Below, in pieces: positions 1-11,150 of a stretch of 64,000 nucleotides of DNA. The notes under the pieces are model-generated. The model made no database searches. It was not told where the DNA came from and saw nothing but the letters and a program-made list of their open reading frames with translations. Origin of the DNA: Nymphaea colorata (taxonomy: Eukaryota > Streptophyta > Magnoliopsida > Nymphaeales > Nymphaeaceae); NCBI RefSeq assembly GCF_008831285.2, contig NC_045148.1, positions 21,199,002-21,263,001 on the forward strand, written 5' to 3'. Both the position numbers and the translations under genes were made by a program. Each line of letters begins with the position of its first letter. The first letter of the stretch is position 1.

Positions 1-138
1 AACAAAGAAAAGAAAAGCTTTTAAGACTACTACCTTATAGAATTTTCCGGAATGGGGAAAAGAAGCACATCAATGACCTCACTACTAGGATTGTAACCCC
101 TGAAACGACCTTTCTTTCCAAACCCCATCCAGAAATGC

Positions 139-669
139 TCACATACCTTCTATTCTACCATGGCCAACTGTTGTTTTCCCCTTTCTCCTTATCCCCTGTT
201 CTCTAGAGCACATAACAATGGCCTGCAATCCATTACGATAAAAACATATGGATTCTACCACCATATCGACATTGGATGGCACTTTCCCTGGATCTGATAG
301 AATACCTGATGGAAACCACAGTTCCATCTATCTTTTATGTTTTTGAATCCACCCTGCATTGTCAACAGAAATCTTTCCATAGATTATCAAATTTATATCT
401 TCTATCTCTTTCAGAATTAGTGTGCACAAATTTATCTCTTTCCAAATCATCCAGGTGATCATCGGGAAAAGTAGACACCAGCAATTATTTATCCAACTAC
501 TGCCAAAATGTTTCATTCTCCACCAATCATACTCTTTCTTTATCGAACTAAAAGAAGGAATAAAGATATTAAATTTTCCTTCCACATATTTCTTCACATA
601 AGAAGAAAACTCGCAACATCCAAACAGATGAAAAGGTGACTCTTCCCTCTTTTTACAAAGGACACATCT
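139..669 (-). mobile_element. LINE (L1-type) 3' part: RVT zinc-binding domain
   Basis: This is the C-terminal end of a plant L1-type LINE polyprotein read on the minus strand. The open frame runs from 669 down to 328 and shows a zinc-binding pattern of the kind that follows reverse transcriptase in these elements: CVLCKKREES, then HLFGCCEF, then an aromatic-rich tail with WMIWKEIN. The frame is cut at 669/670 by a gypsy element and resumes at 5889, where the residues just before CVLC (IANR) are found once the insertion and one target copy are skipped. A stop follows near 328; 327-139 may be the degraded 3' end. No clear poly-A tail is seen, and the element may continue past base 1. Bases 1-138 hold nothing I can name. 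Confidence 0.8.
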
Positions 670-1069
670 TGTTTCCCTAAGTCTGAATCTATTTTTGCTT
701 ACTTCGCTTTTGCTTACTATGTCTTTGGTTATACTTTTGCTTACCTGTGATGGAACACCCACCCACCGGTCCCAAATGCATATAAGGGATTCTGTATTTT
801 GGGTGGTCAGCATTTGAATACTATAAGAGGCCCCAGCCATCCTATGTTATTAAAGTTGTGATTTCTTTCCAAACACCCTTGCTTACATCGCTCTTGCGAT
901 CAATGTAATTTATGCCCATTGCAAGAGCATCCCTCAAATTTCCTTGCGATCTTTGATTTCCTTGCACCCGCGTTATTCTCAAGTCTTCCGCAAACTCTTG
1001 AGTCCTTTAGGCTTACGGCGAAGGTGCTATCACCAGGCCACACGAGCCGAAGAAAGTCAGCTCGTGACA
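670..1069 (+). repeat. 5' LTR of the gypsy element
   Basis: The LTR starts TGTTTCCC and ends GTGACA. It aligns over its full length with 5490-5888. A TATA-like stretch (CATATAAGG) lies near 778-786 and could serve as the promoter. It is preceded by target duplication copy CATCT (665-669). Confidence 0.93.
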
Positions 1070-1071
1070 AC

Positions 1072-1083
1072 TGGTATCAGAGC
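1072..1083 (+). other. Primer binding site, initiator-Met tRNA type
   Basis: TGGTATCAGAGC, two bases after the 5' LTR, is the standard plant LTR-retrotransposon primer site complementary to the 3' end of initiator-Met tRNA. Confidence 0.93.
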
Positions 1084-1166
1084 CAGTTTGATCATCTGGC
1101 ATGGTGGGGCATGGGGAGCTAGGTTGGTGTCAAGCTATCCAATGATTGGCTGCTATCTGTGGCATC

Positions 1167-2230
1167 ATGGCTGCAGATGAACAGAATTCTGTAGCGGAGG
1201 GAGTACAGACTCGTCAACAAAAGAAGACGAGTGCGACCAATGAAGGAATGGAAGCACGGCTATTTGCGATCGAGACAACCATTGCCTCCTTGACTCATTC
1301 CATGACCGAGGCTGCACGGAGCTTCGAAGACTACAATGTTGGGATGAATCAGAATATGGACCAGGTGAACTCTCAGTTAGGAGAAGTTTTAGCTTGTTTA
1401 GCTGTGATGGAGGATGAGATGGAAGTCCTCAGAATGCGAAATAGGACCCTGGAGAATCGGCTTCCTAGAGGGGACAAAAGAGGTACAGCGATGTTCGAAA
1501 TGCTAAGGAATTCGAGAACTTTCTCTATCATCTCGAAAAATACCTCAAGGTGAACCAGATCCATGATGATGAAATGAAATCACAACTGCCTCAATGTTTC
1601 TGATGGATGATGCCATGCTGTGGTGGTGGAGGTGGGAGAGTGACGTCAAAAGTGGCATCTGCACTATCGACACTTGGGAGGAATTCAAGCATGAGATGTG
1701 CGAGTATTTCCTGCCCAAAGACATAGAATATCTTGCAAGACGGCGATTGATGGAACTCAAGTAGATCGGATTGATCCATGACTATGTTCAAGCATTCACA
1801 ATGAAGATGCTTGAAATTTCAAGAATGTCTGACAAGGATCGACTATTCGATTTCATGAATGGATTACAATCATGGGTGGAGCAAGAACTCTGGTGACAAG
1901 ACCCAAAAGACTTGAGTAGTGCCCTTGCAGCGGCCAAAAGCTTGGTAGATACCTTAAGGCGGATGAAGTTTGAATACAAGCCTACAATTCCAATAAGGGT
2001 GCAAACAGCAACCACAACAGTGGTGGGAACAATCGGAGAACTCGACAAGTAGAAAAGGGGAACACTAATGCAGCGGTCTCGGAAGAACAATGGTGAAAAT
2101 GCGTGAGATGGCAACACTTATAGGCCTTTCCGGCCACCACAAGGATTGAAGTGTTGGCACTGCAGGAATCACTTTGCTTCAAAATGCCCAAATGTCGAAA
2201 GCAACTAGAACAGCACTTCCAAACAATCTG
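1167..2230 (+). pseudogene. Gypsy gag (capsid/nucleocapsid), broken
   Basis: Gag packages the element RNA into virus-like particles. The likely start is the ATG at 1167, giving a frame that begins MAADEQNS and contains a coiled-coil-like stretch. The capsid core continues in shifted frames, with recognisable blocks such as WWRWESDV, CTIDTWEEFKHEM, YFLPKDIEYLARRRLMELK and LIHDYVQAFT. A nucleocapsid knuckle (CWHCRNHFASKCP) lies near 2150-2185; it is one residue short of the usual spacing. A frameshift near 1500-1590 and in-frame stops near 1761 and 1896 inactivate it. The block order matches chromovirus gag. Confidence 0.85.
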
Positions 2231-2329
2231 ATTCTTCTGTGCAGGGTCAAGAAGAGGAAGCGTATGAGAGCACTCCAAATCCTCAGTGCTTTGAAGGAGA
2301 CCCTGAAGGTGACAACAATGACGGCTACA

Positions 2330-5300
2330 TGACTCATGTACTTGGACATCTTGGTGAATGGAAAGTCCATGACAGCAATGGTGGATGCTGGTGCAACACA
2401 CAACTTTGTCTTGGAAGAGGAGGCGAAGAGACTGGGCTTCACCCTAGAGAGGGGGGAGTTACACATGAAAGGTGGTGAACTCAGAGGCGAAGCCCATCCA
2501 CGGAGTGGTTCGGGATGTGGTAGTGAAGATTGAGAGCTGGTCTGGAAAAGCCAACTTCTCGATGGCACCGATGAATGATTTCAAGATGATCCTAGGCATG
2601 GAGCTTCTTAGATTGGCAAAGATAATCCCAATGCCGCATCTGTGTGCCATCGGTATTCTTGATGACAAGTTTCCTTGGTGGCAAACAAGGAAGTGGCTGA
2701 AGACTCCCTTGATTCGGTCCTAGAGGCGCTTGTGCCTGTCTTGGAAGAGTTCACAGAAATGATGCCTGTGGAACTCCCCAGATGACTGCCACTATGACGT
2801 GAAGTGGATCATGCTATTGAATTGGTCCCAGGCGCAAAACCACCTGCAATGGCGCCTTACTGGATGAGTCCCATGGAGTTGAAGGAATTGTGATGTCATC
2901 TAGATGAAATGTTGGCGGGAGGAATCATCAGGCCCACCAAGGCTCTTTATGAAACACCTGTGTTATTTCAGCTGAAACACGATGGCTCAAAGAAACTGTG
3001 TGTCGACTATCCTGCATTGGACAAGGTAACAATCAAGAACAAGTATCTATGCTCATTGGTGTCTTATTCGATCAGTTGGGAAATGCATGAATCTTTTCAA
3101 AGTTGGATCTTCGATCGGGCTATCGAGCTATTGGCAAGTCAAGATAGTAGAAGGGGATGAACCAAAGACTACTTGTGTCACCCGCTAGGGTGCTTATGAA
3201 TCCTTAGTTATGCCATTCAGGTTGACTTGTGCCAGCAACATTCTCAACACTAATGAACAAGATCTTCTGCCCGTACCTTGACAAGTTCGTGGTAGTCTAT
3301 CTTGATGATATCATGGTCTTTAGACGCAGCATGGAGGAGCATGTCAGTCATCTGCAGACGGTGTTCGGAGTATTAAAGGAGAATGATCTCTATGTGAAAA
3401 GGGAGAAGTGTCTCTTTGGTCAACAGGAGATCAGTTTTCTTAGCCAACTACAGTACCTGAGTTGCGGTCCTTCCTCGGATTGACCAACTATTACATATGG
3501 TTCATCGAAGGGTATTCTCTGATTGTTGCACCTGTCATTGACTTGCTCAAGAAGAACACCGCTAGGGCTTGAATGCAGTCTGCCCAAGATGCCTTTGAAG
3601 AATTGAAGAGAGCTCTTGTGAGAGAGGTTGTGCATAAGTTGCCCGACCACTTGAAACCTTTTGAAGTACACACTGATGCTTTCGATTTTGCCATTGGCAG
3701 CGTATTGATGCAAGAGGGGCATCAAATCGCTTATGAGAGCCAAAAGTTGAAGGAAGCAGAGAAGCGCTATAATGTGCACAAACGAGAAATAACTACAATC
3801 GTGCACTACCTTCGTACATGGAGACACTATTTGCTGGTAGCGCAATCGTGAAGGCTGATAATCTAGCCACGAGCTACTTCTAGATGCAGAAGAAGTTATC
3901 TCCCAAGCAGGCTCATTGGCAATAATTCCTGGTCAAGTTTGACTTCGTGTTGGAATACAAGTGGGGGTAGACACACTGAGTTGCAAGGCAAAGCTTGCAG
4001 CCACATGAATAGGGGCTTCTGAAGTGCAACTAGACCGGCAACCTTCTAGAACGTATTCAAGAAGGCATGCAACAAGACTCTACGGCAAAGCATCTAGTAT
4101 CCCTGGCTAAGATGGGCAAGACCAGGAGATTTTCGGTGTGAATGGACTCCTTCTCACTCGAGGTGGATGAGTATTTGTGCCGAGGTGGGGAAATCTTCGG
4201 TGAGAACTATTGAAGAAGTGCCACGATACTTTGTGGGCAGGCCATCCTGGCCAGGAGCGAACCTTGGCCTTACATGAATGTGGCTACTATTGGCCACAAA
4301 TGCAGGATGATGTGGAGACTTATGTGAAGACATGCCTCATCTGTCATCAAGACAAGGGAGTCAATTAAAAGACTGCCGGCTCATTGGAACCTCTTCCTAT
4401 TCCGGAGCATCCGCGGGAAAGTCTATCCATGGACTTCAATGTTGGTCTCCCAAAGGTCGATGGACTCAGCTCTATCTTTATGGTTGTGAATCGATTCTCC
4501 AAGTATGCGACATTTATCCCAACCTCAAAGGAGTGCCCTACAAAGAAGACAAAAAAGTTGTTCAAGAAGAATATAGTAAAGTATTGGGGTGTGCCAGAAA
4601 GCATTGTTAGCTATCGTGACGCCCGGCTACATAGGCAAGTTTTGACGATAAGTGTTTTGACTGTTGGGCTCGGACTTATTGTTTTCAACAAGCTTCCACC
4701 CACAGACTGATGGCTAGGCACTTTGTGTGCACGAATCAGAAAAATTGGGTGAAATTACTTGATGTAGCCCAATTCTGCTACAACTTACAAAAGAGCGAGT
4801 CTTCGGGGCACAGTCTATTCGAGATAGCCACTGATCAACAGTCGTTGATGCCGCACACTCTCATTGCTCAAGAAAAGGGAGGGCCATCTTCGGTTATCAG
4901 TTTGTTAGATACTAGCAGGAGCAGACGGAGCTAACCAAGGTGTTCTTGCACAAGGCAGCCAAGAAGATGAAGAAATGGGCAAACAAAAGGCGACATCCTA
5001 TAGAGTTTAGAGTTGGAGATCATGTCCTCATGAAGCTGTACCCAGATCGTACAAGAATCTTTCGTGAGGAACACCGTGTCCTGATACGAAAGTACGAACG
5101 ACTATTCATCATGATCAAGAAGATCAGCAAGCTATCGTACAAGTTAAACTTACCACCAGACTTCAAAGTACATCCAATGTTCCATGTCTGCAACTTGAAG
5201 CCCTTCCATGCTGATGAAGAAGACCTAGGGAGGAGCATGCCACAGCGGGAGCCGATCCTACAAAGAACACCATCATCAACAAAGCGAGCGGCAGATCGAC

Positions 5301-5473
5301 AAATGGAGCGGATTCTTCAACACAAAATCAACTACCTTGGAGAGCCGAAGTTCTTAGTCAAGTGGGCAGACGAGGAGCAGCCGACATGGGAGTATGCCTT
5401 TCGACTGAAGAAACAACATCCAAAAGAAGTCCTGGAGTACCATGAAACAGTTGGCACCGAGGACGGTGCATGA
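2330..5473 (+). pseudogene. Gypsy pol: protease, RT, RNase H, integrase, chromodomain; broken
   Basis: This is the polyprotein that copies and integrates the element. Protease is at about 2340-2690 (active-site region MVDAGATHNF, then ILGMELLR). RT is at about 2870-3470 with FVVVYLDDIMVF around 3285-3320, so the catalytic YLDDI is kept. RNase H is at about 3575-3850 (FEVHTDAFDFAIGSVLMQEG, RTWRHYLL). The integrase HHCC zinc finger is at about 4220-4350 (GHPGQERTLAL, CLICHQDK) and the core at about 4420-4700 (SMDFNVGLPKVDG); VVNRFSKYATF and VSYRDARL differ from the usual VVDRFSKYATF and VSDRDARF. The last open part, 4940-5473, has the GDHVLMKLYP region and a C-terminal chromodomain (LVKWADEEQPTWE near 5355-5393). 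Several stops and frameshifts separate these parts. Confidence 0.9.
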
Positions 5474-5475
5474 TT

Positions 5476-5489
5476 TGAAGGGGAGATGT
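5476..5489 (+). other. Polypurine tract of the gypsy element
   Basis: The purine run GAAGGGGAGA, just upstream of the 3' LTR start TGTTCGCC at 5490, primes plus-strand synthesis in this class of element. It follows the polyprotein stop by about ten bases. Confidence 0.8.
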
Positions 5490-5888
5490 TGTTCGCCTAA
5501 GTCTGAATCTATTTTTGCTTACTTTGCTTTTGCTTAATATATCTTTGATTACGCATTTGTTTACTAGTAATGGAGCACCCTCCCACTGATCCCAAGTACA
5601 TATAAGGGATTTTGTATTTTGGGTGGTCGGCATTTGAATCCTGTAGAGGCCTCAGCCATCCTATGTAAGTAAAGCTGTGATTTCTTTCCAAACGTATTTG
5701 CTTACATCGCTCTTGTGATCAATGCAATTTATGCTCATTGTAAGAGCATCCCTCAAATTTCCTTGCGATCTTTGATTTCCTTGCGCCCGCATTATTCTCA
5801 AGTCCTCTGCAAACTCTTGAGTCCTTTAGGCTTACGACGAAGGTGCTATCGCCGGGCCACACGGGCCGAAGAAAGTCAGCCCGTGACA
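5490..5888 (+). repeat. 3' LTR of the gypsy element
   Basis: It aligns end to end with 670-1069 and ends GTGACA. The second copy of the target duplication (CATCT, 5889-5893) follows directly. Confidence 0.93.
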
Positions 5889-6287
5889 CATCTATTGGCT
5901 ATAGATATTCCAAAATGTTTGATTCCATCTTGCATGAAAAATCTCCTTTCTAAAGTCAGAAACAACACCATTTAGCACGAAGAATTGCTTTACAACACTA
6001 TAGCAACTTTCTCCATTCTAAAATTGGTCTCTTCTTTCTAATGTCCTCATAAAAAGTCCATAATCTGCATTACTTTCATAATTTTAGGACCCCATAAGAG
6101 ATTATATTTGTAATCAGAAAGTCCAGACATCTCAACCATTCCCTTAATCCAGATCGATCTAGGAGGGGCTAAGTCCCTATTTCGATAAGTCAAAAGCATA
6201 TCATGCACAGACCATTTCAAGAAATGATCAAGTCGTCTACTTCTTCCTGATCTGCTTGTAGAAGACAAAAGTCCTCAACCCCAGTTG
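5889..6287 (-). mobile_element. LINE fragment, between the gypsy and hAT insertions
   Basis: This is a continuation of the minus-strand LINE. The last codons before 5889 read into the RVT zinc-binding frame at 669 when the gypsy element is skipped (KHFGISIANR then CVLC). The rest, about 6047-6268, is the linker between reverse transcriptase and zinc-binding domain in frames broken by stops. It ends at the hAT element's left target copy (6280-6287). Confidence 0.75.
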
Positions 6288-6721
6288 TAGGGATGTCAAT
6301 ATATCCGATTTGAATGGGACATCCTACCGATCTGATCCGAAAAAATCAGATATAGATAAAAATTTACTATCCGATTAAGAAATCCGATCAGATTCAGATT
6401 TAATAAATGCCATCCGATCGGATTCAGATTTGGATATACATAAATATCGGATCAGATTCGGATACAGATTTGGACTAGATTCATTTTTATACAAAAATCT
6501 TCTATCTAATACTTGAAAAATGGCAAAATCCAGTTCAAAATTCGGATTTGGATTCGGATATAAATATAAAAATCTGATTCGGATCGGATTCAGATTGTAA
6601 AATCAGATTTCGGATTCGAATATGACTTCGCTTTATTCGGATTTGAATCTGAATCCGAATCCGAAAAAGCGGATATAATTAAAGATGTATCCGATCCGAA
6701 TCCGATCCGTTGACATCCCTA
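6288..6721. mobile_element. hAT MITE, family 1, copy 1 (434 bp)
   Basis: The terminal inverted repeats are perfect over 12 bp: TAGGGATGTCAA at the left and TTGACATCCCTA at the right. The 8-bp target duplication CCCAGTTG is exact at 6280-6287 and 6722-6729, which is the hAT superfamily signature. The interior has no coding potential and is built from many variants of GGATTCGGAT / ATCCGAATCC, on both strands. The LINE sequence resumes beyond it. Confidence 0.93.
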
Positions 6722-7705
6722 CCCAGTTGCCCAACCAAAACTTAGTCTGTCTGCCATCCCCTACATCCCATTGAATTTGATGACCAACTGCCTGCCAGCT
6801 ATCCGGGACACCTTTCCAAATCAATGACATATTTGAAATTTTTCTACAAGTCCAAAGACTGTCACAATCCAGATATTTCAACTTTACATAAGCAGACCAT
6901 AAAGAGGTTGCCAAGATAGAATTTTTAGCAGGATATAGAAGAAGAGCAGACTTAAATGTCCATAGATTGCTTCTTTCAGATGACCACACAATTGATGCCA
7001 GCTGATAGCATCAAGTGTCTTACTTCCTTCTTGCTCTCCCCCAAAAAAACATGCACATTTTCTTGAGATATCTCTGACAACAGAATTAGGAACCTTAAAG
7101 CATCTCATCCAAAATCCTATAACACTTTCAATAACATGCATGATTAAACATGCTTTACGCTAGAAAGAAAGTAATCTACTTTTCCATATTGAACAAGGAG
7201 AGAGACCGTAAACAGTGGCAACCCTAAATAGGAGACAGGCAAGGGCACCGCCTTCAAGCCCAAAATATGCTCAAACTCAACATACATTAAAACCTCCACA
7301 TGAAAAGCAACAAAACAGTAATTTGAGTGGTTTACTACAGGAATTTGAGTGGTTTATTTCCAAACCTGCATTTACCACAAAATCAGCAAACACTGCTTTG
7401 ATTGCTAGAATAGAATCTTTTTCAGCAGTTGAACACAAGTCACAACATTATGTCATCGGCAAAGCAAAGGTAGATTAAATTGTATCCAATAACTCTCGGC
7501 ACCTTCAAAGCTCCTCAAGATTTTTCCCATTGACGTTTCCTAGAAAGAATCTTCATCAGAAAAATAATCAGAAAAGGAGAAATGGGATCACCTTGTCGAA
7601 GTCCACGCTAGGCATGAAAAAAAATCACACTCCTTACCATTTACCACAATTACATATGAAGGCGTTGTCATTTATAAAAGAACACCATTAACCCAATGCT
7701 TTGAA
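6722..7705 (-). mobile_element. LINE reverse-transcriptase region, broken
   Basis: This is the upstream part of the same minus-strand LINE. Near 7565-7640 the minus strand reads RGLRQGDPISPFL, the highly conserved L1-type RT block, preceded by VIVVNGKEC and WVNGVLL. At 6884-7141 the thumb-region sequence reads WMRCFKVPNSVVRDISRK and FFGGEQEGSKTLDAISW. Near 6750-6900 it reads IWKGVPDSWQAVG and WDVGDGRQTKFWLGNW, typical of the RT-to-zinc-finger linker. Stops and frameshifts separate the blocks. The match fades at about 7705, where a long-LTR fragment begins, so the 5' half of the LINE (endonuclease, first RT motifs) is absent here. Confidence 0.85.
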
Positions 7706-7709
7706 AATT

Positions 7710-7896
7710 TTAAATGAAAGAGAGAAAAATTTAAAAATCATTGAAAAATACTTGGAATTTGCATGAAAATGTTGTTAAATTCAAAAAATTCAAATTTTGA
7801 GTTTTGGCTCCAAAACTCTCTATAAATATCTCCACAATCTTCTCTTTTGGGCATGAGGTAACCCTTGGGGAACGTCTAGTACTTTCTTACTTGTAA
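7710..7896 (+). repeat. Long-LTR family fragment, promoter block (copy C)
   Basis: This aligns with 11920-12070 and 58830-58990. The shared core is GAGTTTTGGCTCCAAAACTC followed at once by a TATA box (TATAAATA at 7821-7828) and a GGGCATGAG block. In the other two copies this is the promoter region of a 2.6-2.9-kb LTR. Here only this block is clear, and CT-rich minisatellite follows it. Confidence 0.7.
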
Positions 7897-8640
7897 CCTT
7901 GAGTCTCTCTCTCTCTCTCTCTTTCTTTGATTTGTCACTTAAAGTCTCTCTTTCTCTTTCTTTTATTAACCTCTCTCTCTCTCTCTCTTCAACTTATCTC
8001 TCTTTCAAATATCTCTCTCTTTGATTCCTCTCTTAAATTCTTTTTTTCCCTCTTTTATAATACCGCTCTGTTCAATTTCTAGTATCTCTTAAAATCACTT
8101 TTTCTCTTGCTTTTATTATGACCTTTTCCTATCTCCCTCACTTCGGTTTCTCTATTAATTTTTTCTCTTTTGTTAATATTTCTCTCTTTGATCTTTTTCT
8201 CTCCCTTCCCCTCGGTTGGAGTTTTCTCTTAAAATCTTTCCTTTTCTCTTTTTTATTAATCTGTGCATCTCTTCAAATTTCTCCCTTAAATTCTATTTTT
8301 CTATTGCTTTTATTAATCTCCCTCTCTTTGTCTTAGATTTATCTATTTTTTTAAACTCTCTCTCTTCCCATCTCCCTCTTTGATTTCTCTCTTTAAAACT
8401 ATTTTTCTCTCTTTTATTAATATCTCTCTAACTCTCTTCCATTTCTCTCTTAAAATCTCTCTCTTAAAATCTCTCTTCCTTTCTCTCTTGCTTTGTCTTT
8501 GATTTCTCTTTGTTGCTCTGTTTGATTTCTTCTTAAGCTCTCTCACTCTCTCTTTTTAAAATCTCTATCTCTTTCTCACTCTCGCCCTTTCTTTCTCTAT
8601 CTCTCAAAGTCTTAAGTTTTAAATTCCTATGATCCTTTGT
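7897..8640. repeat. CT-rich degenerate minisatellite
   Basis: This is polypyrimidine sequence made of diverged units of roughly 50 bp with the theme TCTCTTAAAATC, TTTTTCTCTCTTTTATTAA, TCTCTCTTTGATTTC. The same unit appears reverse-complemented at 9995-11150 and in shorter runs at 8690-8810, 37255-37800 and 44380-44495. Open frames across it are low-complexity and not genes. Confidence 0.8.
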
Positions 8641-9228
8641 CTAAAATCTAGTTTCTCTTAAGAGCCACACAACTTTCCAAGTAACACAATCAGCATTTTC
8701 CACATCCAGCCGACAAATCGAAGAAAGAGAGAGTGAAAGATTAATAAGAGAGAAAAAAAGATGTTTTAAGAGATAATAGAAGAGAGGGAAAAAAAGAGAT
8801 TTGCTTTAATAATCAGATATCATAAATTTGATAAAACTTAAGATTGTAAGTTCAAGAAATAATTTTAGAAATTTACAGAAGACTTCATTTTTTATATAGG
8901 CTGGAAATTGAACTAGGGATCAGTGAAGAGCTTAGGGTAAGTGTCCAAAGCTTCCTTAGAGGCTTATTTCGAAAGACTATTGAAAATTGCTTAAAATTAT
9001 CTACAGATACATATAAGGAAAAATTTAAATATATGTGTGTGTTTATCTTTGGGATTATGAGAATATCTCTCTTCCATCATTGAGTATGGGAGGAAGCGCC
9101 TATTCTAGAAGAAGTTGATGAAAGTAACGCTTCTCATGCCTTTTTGTGCTTCAATTTAATCGAGGATGTGCGTGTTTAGGAAATTTATTCTTTTGAGACT
9201 ACTAATAGGATGGTCAACAGGTATATAT
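8641..9228. repeat. Dispersed repeat with GA-rich start, shared with 37.3-38.2 kb
   Basis: A GA-rich run (8715-8805) is followed by unique-looking sequence whose last part matches 38045-38215. Both have a short motif about a conical 'ATTG(A/G)GT(A/G)(T/C)GGGAG' block, a GCTTCTC...GTGCTTCAAT / GCGCTTCAAT block, and an end TTTTAAGACTACTAATAG or close variant. It looks like the same unclassified element with a minisatellite head. No coding region is seen. Confidence 0.5.
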
Positions 9229-9231
9229 TAA

Positions 9232-9966
9232 CGCCCTGTTTGGAAGGAGGGAAAGTAAAGGAAAGAACAATCAATCCTTTGTTTGGTTGATTAATTAAAA
9301 AAAAAGAAAATGAAAGGAAAATAAAAAGTTTATTTGGTTGCAAAGGGAGAGAAAGGAAAGGGAGGGAAATGAAAGAGATCTCTAATGTAAATCCCATCCT
9401 TCCATAATTGGGAGGGAAAGAAAAACCTATCCCTTTCTACTGTGTATACCCTTTCCACCAGCCCTCAGAAGAGACATCAACCAACTTTGTGTGTCTCTTT
9501 CTCTCCCTTCCACCACTACTTGAGACTTAGATGGTATTTCACAATAGCCCCTTTACCAAACTCAAGTTTTTGTCATTTTTATGTCATCTAATTAGTGCAC
9601 CTGAAAATGGCGTTTTGTTCAATTGATATAATTTTTTATCATATTTATTACTACAGAATGAAATGTCAAGTGTAAGTATGGTTCCTCTTTTATTGAATCA
9701 GGAAATCAAATTAGAAATATTTTTATTTGAATGTTAGGGGTATTATTCTAAAGTATTATAAATTCTATCTTTTTCTTTTCTTTATCTAGTACAAACGAAC
9801 ATGATTTTAGCAATTCATTCTTTTCTATCAAAACAAGCTTTATAATCATATCTTTCCTTTCATTTTCTTTCAATTCCCTTCCTTTCCAATTCCCATTCCC
9901 TCCCTTTCCTTTCCATTCATTTTCATCCCTCCCTTTCCTTCCCTTTCCCTCCATCCAAACAAAGCA
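9232..9966. mobile_element. Tourist/PIF-Harbinger-like MITE (735 bp)
   Basis: The left end GCCCTGTTTGGAAGGAGGG and the complement of the right end GCTTTGTTTGGATGGAGGG form an imperfect terminal inverted repeat. Both sides carry TAA (9229-9231 and 9967-9969), the 3-bp target typical of PIF/Harbinger. The interior is GGAAAG/CTTTCC-rich near both ends with an AT-rich centre and no coding frame. Related ends occur at 27610-27740. Confidence 0.7.
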
Positions 9967-9994
9967 TAAGAGAATGATGATTAAAAGGTGGCTA

Positions 9995-11150
9995 AAGATG
10001 TAGTTTAACACTATGAGAGAGAGAAATAAATATTTTAAGAGAAAAATCAAAGAGAGAGAGATCAATAAAAGAGAAAAAATTAAGAGGGAAATCATAGCGA
10101 AAGAAAGAGTTGTCGAAGTGAGAGAGATTAACAAAGGAGAGAAAAAATAGTTTAAGAGAGAAATTAGAGTGAGAGAGATATATATATAGATAAACTGAAG
10201 AGATAAAGAGGGAGCAAAAAGACTAACAAAAAGAAGAGAAAGATATTTTAAAAGAAAAATTAAAGAGAGAGGGAGAGAGAAATATAGATTTCAAGAGAGA
10301 AATCAGAAAGAGATTAATAAAAGAGAGAAAAGAAAGATTCCAAGAAAGAAATTGAAGAGAGAGATATCAATAAAAGAGAGAAAAAGAGATATTTTCAGAG
10401 AAATCCAAAAGTGAGAGAAGAGAGTGAAAAAGAAGAGAGAGAGAGAGAAATAAAAAAGAGAAAGAGAGGTTAATAAAAGGGAAAGAAAGATTTAAGAGAG
10501 AAATCAAATAAAGAAAGAGAAAAGGAGAGAGAAATAAAAAAGAGAGAGAAAGAGGGAGGGATAAAAATTAATAAAAGAGAGAGAAAATTGGATTTTAAGA
10601 TAGACATCAAAGAAAGATATGTGTTTTTGTATGTGTGTGTGTGTGTGTATATATATATAAACGAAAAAGAGATTTTAAGAAAGAAATCAAAGAGAGAAGA
10701 AGAGAGAAATCTAAGAGAGAGAAATTAATGAAATAGAAAGAATAAGAGATTTTAAGAGAAAAATCATAAAGAGAGATACATGGATAAATAAAAGATAGAG
10801 ATGGAGACATTTTAAGAGAGATATTGCATGGAGATAGAAGAGAGAGAAAAAAGAGAGATCCAAGAAAAGGAGATAGCAATTAACAAAAGAGGGAGAAAAA
10901 GAGATTTTAGGAGAGATGGAAGAAAGAGAGCTAGAGATTAACAAAAGAAAAAGAAAAAAATATTTTGAAAGAGTAATTGGAGAGAGAGAGAGTATGTGTT
11001 GAATAACGGAGAGGGAAATAGAGATTTTAGTTGAGGAAATAAGGTCAAAGAGAAAGAGCAGAAGAGAGAGATATCAAGCGGAGAGAAGAAGATTAATAAA
11101 AGAGGAAGAAAAAATAAAGAGAGGGGGATGCAAACACATAGGTTCTTTTC
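9995..11150. repeat. GA-rich degenerate minisatellite
   Basis: The purine-rich sequence repeats the theme GAGAGATTAATAAAAGAGAG, AAAAAGAGATTTTAAGAGAG, AAATCAAAGAGAG in units of roughly 50 bp. It is the reverse complement of the CT-rich tract at 7897-8640. A (GT)/(TA) microsatellite (10632-10659) is embedded. There are no genes; long frames here are compositional. Confidence 0.8.

Larger units (their letters stand above)
670..5888 (+). mobile_element. Ty3/gypsy chromovirus, full length but decayed, inserted in a LINE
   Basis: This is a complete LTR retrotransposon skeleton. It has LTRs of 400 and 399 bp, an initiator-Met PBS right after the 5' LTR, a polypurine tract right before the 3' LTR, and an exact 5-bp duplication CATCT at 665-669 and 5889-5893. 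Between the LTRs the order is gag, protease, reverse transcriptase, RNase H, integrase, chromodomain, which is the Ty3/gypsy chromovirus order. Many in-frame stops and frameshifts break the polyprotein, so it cannot move by itself. Counting by eye, the LTRs differ at about 45 of 400 positions (about 89% identity), so the insertion is old. The host sequence is a minus-strand LINE whose frame reads across the insertion point. Confidence 0.95.

Noticed and set aside
139-7705. Integrated plant pararetrovirus
   Set aside because: The RT and chromodomain order, LTRs and 5-bp duplication fit a gypsy chromovirus; no movement or coat protein block of a pararetrovirus was seen.
8118-8546. Open frames of 60-70 codons in the CT-rich tract
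   Set aside because: Their residues are only Ser, Leu, Phe, Arg, Lys and Glu from a CT/GA repeat; they follow composition, not coding.
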